From: Candidatus Magasanikiibacteriota bacterium
GTDB taxonomy: Bacteria; Patescibacteriota; Patescibacteriia; Magasanikbacterales; GWA2-37-8
Direction of reading: 5' to 3'
Length of the DNA stretch: 27,979 bases
Assembly (NCBI GenBank): GCA_903853785.1
Contig: CAINUM010000012.1
Coordinates: 1 to 27,979 of the forward strand
A program made the position numbers and the translations under genes. Under the pieces are notes generated by a model. That model had not been told where the DNA came from, did no database searches, and worked only from the letters and a program-made list of their open reading frames with translations. Below are positions 22,201 through 27,979 of this stretch, one piece after another. Every line of letters starts with the position of its first letter. Position 1 is the stretch's first letter.

Positions 22201-23280
22201 TTAGTCGTTATATGGATTGATAATAGCCCGTAATGCAAGACCGGTGGCAGAGGCCATGGTAAGTTCTAAGCTTTTTTCTTTTTCAGTAAGCGTAGCTGGA
22301 TTAATCTTGTTCCAAGCGCTTCCCGGTTTGGTTGAAATTTTTAATCTACGTGCCAAAGTTTGAGATAAATTATACATCTGAGCCATTCCTCCGCAAAGTT
22401 CAATATGTTCGATTGGTGTGGCTTGAGGGTAATGATCTTGATAGTAGGTAATAGTTTTTTTAATTTCAATAATCAGTCCATCGATAAGTTCGTCTAATAT
22501 TTTAAGATAGTCTGGTTTTTCTTTTGTATAATTAAGTCCATTTTGTGTTTTTAATTCTTCTGATTCTTCGTAAGTTATTTTCAGTTGTTGAATCAACGCC
22601 ATGTTAATAATTTCACCAGAAAAATTTATAGTTGTACTAAACCTTACTCCGCCGGCATCATAAATAATAATAGATGAACGAGTAGCTCCGAGATCAAGTA
22701 TTGCCCCTGCTGAATCTCCCTTGGCCATCAAAGCACGTGCAATTGCTAACGATTCAATTTCTAGAGCGATTGGCTGAAGTCCTACGCTTTCAAGTAAATA
22801 GGTATAAGAATCAGCAATAGTTTTTGGAGCAGCACCAACCAAAACTCTCGTGTGTCTAGATTTTTCCAATTGTAATACTATCTGCCAATCCAAATAAGCT
22901 TCTGATAGGTCAAATGGTAGGTGTTTTTGACATTGATATTCCACATCTTCACGAGTGATTTGTTCTGGAGGTATGTCAATTTCTATGGATGTAAGAAAAG
23001 TCTTAGGTTCAGGCAAATCAACCACTACCCAAGGGGAGCTTATTTTTTTGCCATGACCATCTTTTCCGAGAAGCTGTAGTAATTTATGTCTTACCATTTC
23101 TGGTTGCTGAATTTCGCCGTTAACAATATATCCAGGAGGTAAAATAATAGAACCCATGTGGTTTATATGGAAACGTTTGTCATTACTTAAAACCGATGCC
23201 GGAGTAAGTTGAATTAGTTTTAGTGATAAATCACCAATGTCTAACCCAAACGCCCCTTCAAATGGATTGTTATTAAACAT
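22201..23280 (-). CDS. pilM: Type IV pilus assembly protein PilM (actin-like ATPase)
   Basis: A cytoplasmic actin/FtsA-fold protein linking the PilB/PilC motor to PilN/PilO. The 359-aa product has phosphate-1 motif FGLDIGDLSLKLIQL at about 11-25, the segment EDVEYQCQKHLPFDLSEAYL typical of PilM, a second phosphate motif GAILDLGATRSSIIIYDAGG and the adenosine motif ELCGGMAQMYNLSQTLARRL. The length is normal. It is 3 bp downstream of pilC and 1 bp upstream of pilN. Confidence 0.95.
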   Translation of the reverse strand: MFNNNPFEGAFGLDIGDLSLKLIQLTPASVLSNDKRFHINHMGSIILPPGYIVNGEIQQPEMVRHKLLQLLGKDGHGKKISSPWVVVDLPEPKTFLTSIEIDIPPEQITREDVEYQCQKHLPFDLSEAYLDWQIVLQLEKSRHTRVLVGAAPKTIADSYTYLLESVGLQPIALEIESLAIARALMAKGDSAGAILDLGATRSSIIIYDAGGVRFSTTINFSGEIINMALIQQLKITYEESEELKTQNGLNYTKEKPDYLKILDELIDGLIIEIKKTITYYQDHYPQATPIEHIELCGGMAQMYNLSQTLARRLKISTKPGSAWNKINPATLTEKEKSLELTMASATGLALRAIINPYND

Positions 23281-23283
23281 ATT

Positions 23284-24393
23284 TTAGAAATTTTGGGCCA
23301 ATGTATACATTGGCATAATAACCGCTACTGCGATTCCACCTACAATTAAACCGAGCATAACGATAATAACCGGCTCAATAATAGTAGAAAAATTTTTCAT
23401 AGTTGAATCCACTTCATTACCATAATATTCTGACAATTCTTTTAACATGTCATCCATTTTTCCAGCTTCTTCACCAACCATAATCATTTCAGTAACCATA
23501 GGTGGAAAAATTTCTGGATATTTCATTAAAATTTTAGAAAGATTATCACCGCGTTTTAGTGATTCACTAACATCTAACAAACTATCGTGGTACATCAAAT
23601 TTGTTTGGACACTGGCTGTAATTTTAACCGCCTCAACAATTGGAATAGTGCTTTCTAATAAAGAAGATAAAGTTAAAGTGAAACGAGCTAGGTTTATTTT
23701 TTTTATAACACCCCCAAAAATTGGTAGTTTCAAAGTAAAGTGGTGAAGTGATTTTTTAAACTTTACATTCTTCAAGGCCCAGAAAAATAAAATTATTGTT
23801 AAAATTATACCAAGCAAAATATAGACTCCGTAGTTCTGAGTAAATTTCACAGTGCCGATTAAAATTTTTGTTGCCAACGGAAGGTCTGATTTAAAGTCCT
23901 CAAACATTACCATAATTTTTGGTAAAACAAACACAACCATTTCAACTACAATCCCCATAACCGCAGAAAGAACTACGGCGGGATAAATCATAGCACCTCG
24001 AACGTGTGAGGCTAATTCATGACTTTTTTTCATCTGTGTTGCCACCTGTTTTAAAGACTCTTCCATTTTTCCGGCTGCTTCACCAGCAGCAATCATACTG
24101 ACATAAATTGCTGGAAAAACTTTTGGATATTCAGCCAAAACGTCGCTTAGTTGGCGGCCTTTTTCAACCTCACCCTTAATTTTCCCAATGATAATTTTAA
24201 ATTTTTTATTTTCAAGTTCCTCACTTAAAATTTTTAAAGAAGCTACTATGGACAACCCGGCTTTGGTCATTATTTGTAAATGAAAAACAAATAACATTTT
24301 CTCAACAAAAGAAATGCGATTAAACAAAAAACCAAAAATATTATTTAATTTTTCTTCAAGTTTAGATGGTGTTCTATTTTTTTTATCCTCCAT
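23284..24393 (-). CDS. pilC: Type IV pilus inner-membrane platform protein PilC (T2SS GspF family)
   Basis: The polytopic platform on which PilB acts. The 369-aa protein holds two GspF domains. The first has FVFHLQIMTKAGLSIVASLK and SMIAAGEAAGKMEESLKQVA; the second has LARFTLTLSSLLESTIPIVE and EMIMVGEEAGKMDDMLKELS. Membrane helices lie near residues 135-158, 182-207 and 340-362. It is 4 bp after pilB. The start is ATG at 24393 without Shine-Dalgarno. Confidence 0.96.
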   Translation of the reverse strand: MEDKKNRTPSKLEEKLNNIFGFLFNRISFVEKMLFVFHLQIMTKAGLSIVASLKILSEELENKKFKIIIGKIKGEVEKGRQLSDVLAEYPKVFPAIYVSMIAAGEAAGKMEESLKQVATQMKKSHELASHVRGAMIYPAVVLSAVMGIVVEMVVFVLPKIMVMFEDFKSDLPLATKILIGTVKFTQNYGVYILLGIILTIILFFWALKNVKFKKSLHHFTLKLPIFGGVIKKINLARFTLTLSSLLESTIPIVEAVKITASVQTNLMYHDSLLDVSESLKRGDNLSKILMKYPEIFPPMVTEMIMVGEEAGKMDDMLKELSEYYGNEVDSTMKNFSTIIEPVIIVMLGLIVGGIAVAVIMPMYTLAQNF

Positions 24394-24397
24394 AGAA

Positions 24398-26119
24398 TTA
24401 TTCTTTGGTCACGCGTAAAATCTCATTGATTGAGGTGATTCCAATTTTTGCTTTAACAATTCCATCTTCTAACATTGTGGCCATTCCATTTTCTCTAGCA
24501 TATTTTTTTATTTCATCAGCAGGTGCGCGCTCGTTTATTTTTTTTGCTAAACCGTCGTCGATCTCCATAACTTCATAAATACCCATACGTCCTTTATATC
24601 CCGTTTGACCACAACGGACGCAGCCAGCTCCTTGATAAAAAGAAAGTGAATTTGCTTTGGTGTCAAAATCTTTAATATTTTCTTTAAATAATCCAGATAA
24701 TTTTTCAATATCAAACATTTTTGCAAGTTCATCCAAAGCAGCCCCTTCCAATACAAATTCTTTTTTGCAGTATGTGCAAATTTTACGAACTAAACGTTGG
24801 GCAATAATAATATTAACCGTATAAGCTACCAAAAACGGTGGAATGCCCATGTCGATCAGACGTGGAAGTGTGGTTGGGGCATCGTTGGTGTGCAATGTAG
24901 ACAACACCAAATGGCCTGTCATCGCGGCGTTGATTGAGATGTCGGCTGTTTCCTGATCACGGATTTCTCCAACCATGATAATGTTTGGGTCCTGGCGCAA
25001 CAGGGATCTTAATCCGCTGGCAAATGTAAACCCGACTTTAGGATTTATTTGACTCTGATTAACACCGTTGACTCGATATTCAATCGGATCTTCAACGGTT
25101 GAAATATTCACCCCCGGTTGATTTAAAATGCCTAGAACTGAATAAAGGGTAGTTGTTTTTCCAGAACCAGTAGGTCCGGTAACCAAGATCATACCGTGTG
25201 GCTTTTTTATCGCAGATTCCAACTTCTTTTTTGCACTATCTAGAAAGCCTAATTCATCTAAAGTTAGCGATTTTGCACCTTCATGTAGTAGACGCATTAC
25301 AATTTTTTCACCATCATAAACTGGCAAAATAGATACACGAAAAGCTAGTTTTTCCTCTTGAATTTGAATTTTAAAGCGACCGTCCTGGGGAATCATGTGT
25401 TCATCCAGTTTCAAGTTGGATAGAATCTTGATTCTAGCAGTTATGCCATTTTGAACATTTTTTGGTAAGGTCATGACCGCTTTCAATATGCCGTCGATAC
25501 GATATCTAATGGCCACTTCCTTTTCTTCAGGCTCAATATGAATATCAGAAGCATTTTCGTAAACTGCATGCTCTAAAATACTATTAACGATATTTATAAT
25601 TGGTAGCTCTTCGGCTGCTTTTTTTAAGTCTCCTTGAGCACGTTCTTCGCTAGTATCTTGTTTGACTACTGAAAATTCATCTTTTAGTTCAGCGTGATAA
25701 CGGCGGATTGCATCCTTTAGATCACTTGGGGTGGTAATGTATACCAATGGTTCTAGTCCGGTTTTACGTCTTAAAAATTCAATTGTTTGAATGTCTGTCG
25801 GGTCTGTCATGGCTAACTTTAGCTGATCTTTGTCTTTTTCAAAGGCCACAACTTGATGGGTGCCAGCCACTGGCCCAGGAATGAGATTGAGAATTTCTTT
25901 TTTAATTTCTTTTCCTTTTAAGCTAACCATTGGAACATCTAACACCGATGCAGCTTTTTGATATAATTCGTTTTCTTCAACTAAAGCCTCAGAAATCAGC
26001 ACTTCTTCCAATGTTTTGTGGGTTTTTTCCGCTGTTTCTTGGGATTGTGCTAGTTGGCGATTTCCAACTTTCTTTTCTAATTTTCCCAGAACTGTTTTAA
26101 GTGTTTTTGCGGAAAGCAT
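24398..26119 (-). CDS. pilB: Type IV pilus extension ATPase PilB (GspE/PulE family)
   Basis: A hexameric ATPase driving pilus extension or type II-like secretion. The 573-aa product has an N-terminal MshEN/T2SSE_N domain (about 1-140), then the ATPase core. Walker A GPTGSGKTT is near 315, the Asp box TVEDPIEYRV follows, Walker B IIMVGEIRD is near 380, and His-box STLHTND comes after. Zinc-finger cysteines CTYC (about 447) and CVRC (about 500) are intact, a hallmark of PilB/GspE rather than the retraction ATPase PilT. It is the first gene of the operon, 30 bp after an extended -10 element. Confidence 0.96.
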   Translation of the reverse strand: MLSAKTLKTVLGKLEKKVGNRQLAQSQETAEKTHKTLEEVLISEALVEENELYQKAASVLDVPMVSLKGKEIKKEILNLIPGPVAGTHQVVAFEKDKDQLKLAMTDPTDIQTIEFLRRKTGLEPLVYITTPSDLKDAIRRYHAELKDEFSVVKQDTSEERAQGDLKKAAEELPIINIVNSILEHAVYENASDIHIEPEEKEVAIRYRIDGILKAVMTLPKNVQNGITARIKILSNLKLDEHMIPQDGRFKIQIQEEKLAFRVSILPVYDGEKIVMRLLHEGAKSLTLDELGFLDSAKKKLESAIKKPHGMILVTGPTGSGKTTTLYSVLGILNQPGVNISTVEDPIEYRVNGVNQSQINPKVGFTFASGLRSLLRQDPNIIMVGEIRDQETADISINAAMTGHLVLSTLHTNDAPTTLPRLIDMGIPPFLVAYTVNIIIAQRLVRKICTYCKKEFVLEGAALDELAKMFDIEKLSGLFKENIKDFDTKANSLSFYQGAGCVRCGQTGYKGRMGIYEVMEIDDGLAKKINERAPADEIKKYARENGMATMLEDGIVKAKIGITSINEILRVTKE

Positions 26120-26149
26120 AAAGCTCGAATTAATTCTTTTTACAGGTTA

Positions 26150-26158
26150 ATTATACCA
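26150..26158 (-). promoter_or_regulatory. Extended -10 promoter of the pil operon
   Basis: On the minus strand TGGTATAAT gives a perfect TATAAT (26150-26155) with the TGn extension. No -35 match is seen at 17 bp. Transcription would start about 23-25 bp before pilB. Confidence 0.6.
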
Positions 26159-26193
26159 CAATTTCTCATAAGCCTCTAATCCGACTGTTGATA

Positions 26194-26221
26194 TTGACTT
26201 TTTTTTGATTTGTGGTATTAT
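26194..26221 (+). promoter_or_regulatory. Promoter of the rpsF-ssb-rpsR operon
   Basis: TTGACT (26194-26199), 16 bp, then TATTAT (26216-26221) preceded by TGG, an extended -10. It is divergent from the pil promoter, with the two -10 elements about 60 bp apart. It leaves a leader of about 120 nt before rpsF. Confidence 0.75.
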
Positions 26222-26274
26222 ATTTTTGCCTATCTACAAAGTATCTAAGGAAATTTTAATCATACATAAGCCTG

Positions 26275-26305
26275 TGTGAAACATGGAATTTAGCTGTGTT
26301 TCGCA
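26275..26305 (+). promoter_or_regulatory. Hairpin in the rpsF mRNA leader, possible autoregulatory site
   Basis: TGTGAAACA (26275-26283) pairs with TGTTTCGCA (26297-26305), 9 bp with one G-U, around a 13-nt loop. A weaker hairpin, AGAAAA-TCAA-TTTTCT, follows at 26310-26325 with a T run. Many bacteria bind S6:S18 to the rpsF leader, but the conserved CCG bulge of that known motif is not found here. Confidence 0.45.
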
Positions 26306-26349
26306 AAAGAGAAAATCAATTTTCTTTTTTAGGTTCAACACTAGTAATT

Positions 26350-26835
26350 ATGAAGAAATACGAATTATTGTTAGTTTTGCCAGGCACTCTGGATGAAAAA
26401 GAAGCAGAAACTCGCTCAAACGAAATACTTTCAACTGTGAAAGAATATGGCGCTGATGCTGAACTTGCTCCTATGGGTAAAATGCGCTTAGCATACCCAA
26501 TCAAACAGATTCGCTACGGATATTTTTATACCATCATTTTTGGTACAGAAACTAAAGAGTTAAAGGCTCTTCAAACTAAATTGGGATTATTACGTGATTT
26601 ATTACGTGCAATCATCTCTGTTTACAACCCAAGCTATACTCCAGCTTCTAAAATGTTGTTTACTACCACTATAACTGGTGCAAATAACACAAATAACAAC
26701 AACAACGAAGAGGTTTCTGAAGTAGAAAAATTTGAAAAACCAACTGAAAAACCGGCTGATAAAAAAGTATCAATTCAAGAAATTGACAAAAAATTAGAAG
26801 AAATTTTATCAGGTGAAATAATTAGTGGCGTTTAA
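26350..26835 (+). CDS. rpsF: 30S ribosomal protein S6
   Basis: Binds S18 in the platform of the small ribosomal subunit. The ATG at 26350 begins the canonical S6 N-terminus MKKYELLLVLPGTLDEKEAE. An in-frame ATG at 26296 would add 18 unrelated residues and is rejected. The S6 fold runs to about residue 95 (GKMRLAYPIKQIRYGYFYTI, DLLRAIISVY). It is followed by a C-terminal extension of about 65 residues, Asn-, Glu- and Lys-rich (NNTNNNNNEEVSEVEKFEKP), ending in a short helix. At 161 aa it is longer than the usual 95-135 aa. It is the first gene of the operon, 17 bp before ssb. Confidence 0.94.
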   Translation: MKKYELLLVLPGTLDEKEAETRSNEILSTVKEYGADAELAPMGKMRLAYPIKQIRYGYFYTIIFGTETKELKALQTKLGLLRDLLRAIISVYNPSYTPASKMLFTTTITGANNTNNNNNEEVSEVEKFEKPTEKPADKKVSIQEIDKKLEEILSGEIISGV

Positions 26836-26852
26836 TAATTAAACGAAATTAT

Positions 26853-27293
26853 ATGGACTTAAATCGCGTTACTCTAATTGGTCGTTTAACTCGCGATCCT
26901 GAAGTGCGCAGCACTCCTGCTGGACGTTCCGTTGCATCAATTACTGTTGCTACTGGACGAGCTTGGACTGATCAAGCTGGTCAGAAACAAAAGGAGTCTG
27001 AGTTCCATAATGTCGTAATGTGGTCAAAATTAGCTGATATTGCCGGACAGTATCTACGCAAGGGTGCTCGTCTATATGTCGAGGGTCGTTTAAAAACCCG
27101 CGATTGGACGGGGCAAGATGGAGTAAAAAGATACCGTACTGAGATTGTTGCAGACAACATGATTATGTTGGATGGACCAGCTCGTAGCGGCTCATCTCAA
27201 GATGCTTTACCTAACAACCCAAACCAAGATTCTTCCGAAGAACCCCAGCCAATTATTGAAGAAGAAATTAAAGTTGAAGATATTCCTTTTTAA
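26853..27293 (+). CDS. ssb: Single-stranded DNA-binding protein
   Basis: Coats single-stranded DNA in replication and repair. The 146-aa product has a standard OB fold at about 1-108 (MDLNRVTLIGRLTRDPEVRS, FHNVVMWSKLADIAGQYLRK, GARLYVEGRLKTRDW). A disordered linker follows, then an acidic tail ending VEDIPF, the protein-interaction tip. It lies between rpsF and rpsR, the common bacterial order. The start has an AT-only upstream context and no Shine-Dalgarno. Confidence 0.97.
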   Translation: MDLNRVTLIGRLTRDPEVRSTPAGRSVASITVATGRAWTDQAGQKQKESEFHNVVMWSKLADIAGQYLRKGARLYVEGRLKTRDWTGQDGVKRYRTEIVADNMIMLDGPARSGSSQDALPNNPNQDSSEEPQPIIEEEIKVEDIPF

Positions 27294-27304
27294 AAAAATA
27301 AATT

Positions 27305-27544
27305 ATGTCAGTACCTAGTAACAACAGCAACCAAAAAACCGAAATCAAGAGCTGTTTCTATTGCGTAAACAACAAAGTGGCAATAGATTACAAAGATGTT
27401 ATGAATCTACGTCGGTTTGTATCTTCTTATATGAAGATTGCTCCTCAACGTCGCAGTGGACTTTGCTCCAAACATCAACGTCATGTGGCTAATGCAATCA
27501 AACGCGCACGTCAAGCAAGTTTGATGCCTTTCATACCGAAATAA
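27305..27544 (+). CDS. rpsR: 30S ribosomal protein S18, zinc-ligand-containing form
   Basis: Partner of S6 in the 30S platform. A 79-aa product with the S18 core YKDVMNLRRFVSSYMKIAPQ and RRSGLCSKHQRHVANAIKRA. Cys17, Cys20, Cys54 and His57 form a likely zinc site (C-x2-C and C-x2-H), as in the C+ forms of S18 found in several bacterial groups; many bacteria have lost it. It is the last gene of its operon, followed by a strong terminator 8 bp downstream. Confidence 0.96.
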   Translation: MSVPSNNSNQKTEIKSCFYCVNNKVAIDYKDVMNLRRFVSSYMKIAPQRRSGLCSKHQRHVANAIKRARQASLMPFIPK

Positions 27545-27552
27545 AAATAAAT

Positions 27553-27578
27553 CATCCCGATTATGTCGGGATGTTTTT
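27553..27578 (+). terminator. Rho-independent terminator of rpsF-ssb-rpsR
   Basis: CATCCCGA (27553-27560) and TCGGGATG (27566-27573) form a perfect 8-bp stem around TTATG, followed by TTTTTATT. Only 8 bp separate the stem from the next start codon. Confidence 0.93.
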
Positions 27579-27581
27579 ATT

Positions 27582-27979
27582 ATGTCTACTTTTAGTGAAT
27601 TAAAAAATAATCATCGTTTAAAAGAAATTTACGAAAAGCGCTTGGAGATACTGCGTTTAGTTCGTGAATTTTTTTGGTCACAAAATTTTGTTGAAGCAGA
27701 AACACCGATCGCATTACGACTGCCTGGACAGGAGCCATATTTAAATCCGATGGCCGTTCATTTTATAGATCCATATTTAAAATCTCATAAATTCTATTTA
27801 CGCACTTCACCTGAATATGCTTTGAAAAAAATTCTTTCAGCCGGATGGCAGAAAGTGTTTGAGATTAGTAAGTGTTTTAGAAATGTGGAAAGTTTTGGCG
27901 GTACTCACAATCCAGAGTTTACCATGATTGAATGGTATCGTGCCCCTGGCTCTTATTTAGATATCATGGATGATACGGA
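27582..27979 (+). CDS. epmA: EpmA/GenX-like class II lysyl-tRNA synthetase paralogue (3' end outside window)
   Basis: The first 132 codons are present and the frame is open to the right edge. The product begins MSTFSELKNNHRLKEIYEKR, with no anticodon-binding OB domain, so it enters the catalytic core directly as EpmA does (about 325 aa in full). Class II motifs are visible: FFWSQNFVEAETP (motif 1), RTSPEYALKKILSAGWQKVF and EISKCFRN plus THNPEFTMIEWYR (motif 2). EpmA attaches beta-lysine to elongation factor P. Whether this member does so, or attaches another amino acid, is unknown. There is no promoter of its own in the 8-bp gap after the terminator stem and no Shine-Dalgarno. Confidence 0.85.
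   Translation, partial: MSTFSELKNNHRLKEIYEKRLEILRLVREFFWSQNFVEAETPIALRLPGQEPYLNPMAVHFIDPYLKSHKFYLRTSPEYALKKILSAGWQKVFEISKCFRNVESFGGTHNPEFTMIEWYRAPGSYLDIMDDT

Noticed and set aside
26275..26305. Fourth parS-like site in the rpsF leader (TGTGAAACA and TGTTTCGCA)
   Set aside because: The half-sites are 13 nt apart and lack the central CG core. It is better explained as an RNA hairpin.
26296..26349. Upstream in-frame ATG as the rpsF start
   Set aside because: It would add 18 residues unlike any S6 N-terminus and would lie over the leader hairpin. MKKYELLLVLPG at 26350 is the standard start.
1..27979. Use of genetic code 25 (TGA as glycine)
   Set aside because: All recognised genes reach normal full length with TGA treated as stop, and no gene appears split at a TGA.

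Overview
The window looks like a chromosomal segment from a low-GC (roughly mid-30s percent, by eye) member of the Candidate Phyla Radiation / Candidatus Patescibacteria. The basis is a compact layout, very large secreted proteins with the repeated 'GIGTSTPSEKLQV' module, a PilB-C-M-N-O type IV pilus operon, absence of visible Shine-Dalgarno motifs, and a short RpsR with a Cys2/Cys-His zinc-ligand pattern. The phylum-level call is an inference. No ribosomal RNA or other decisive marker is present.

Layout. 1-1715: the 3' part of a cyclophilin-type prolyl isomerase gene (+) converging on rmuC (-). 1738-2544: divergent promoters, tRNA-Arg(CCT), tRNA-Ala(CGC), then about 470 bp of non-coding DNA. 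This non-coding stretch and the tRNA spacer carry three identical copies of a 16-bp parS-like palindrome, four copies of ATATTTGT in two inverted pairs, and a 100-nt fold closed by a 15-bp stem. It looks like a centromere/origin-proximal region. 2545-17608: a surface locus, all on +. It encodes an O-antigen-ligase-family membrane protein with C-terminal TPRs, a small WxL-like secreted protein, a DUF916-like membrane-anchored protein, a 1121-aa protein with four Fn3 domains and several carboxypeptidase-regulatory-like domains, and a 2617-aa giant with three blocks of exactly seven LVIVD repeats (three predicted seven-bladed propellers). 17642-19455: a DoxX-family membrane protein, tRNA-Ala(GGC) with its own strong promoter and terminator, and ychF. 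19460-19574: a long inverted repeat holding two inner hairpins, acting as a bidirectional terminator between convergent genes.

19590-26119 (-): an operon of pilB, pilC, pilM, pilN, pilO, an unknown one-TM protein and a Trm11/TrmG10-like RNA methyltransferase, read in that order. No pilin, pilT or prepilin peptidase gene is present. 26194-27544 (+): a divergently transcribed rpsF-ssb-rpsR operon closed by a strong terminator. It is followed by the 5' part of an epmA/genX-like class II lysyl-tRNA-synthetase paralogue running off the right edge.

How it fits together. The 2545-17608 genes probably build and perhaps glycosylate a large cell-surface structure. The pil operon makes the inner-membrane motor and alignment complex of a type IV pilus. 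The housekeeping genes (ychF, rpsF-ssb-rpsR), tRNAs and parS-like sites together suggest the origin-proximal part of the chromosome. All 19 CDSs whose stop lies in the window end in TAA (15) or TAG (4). None ends in TGA.
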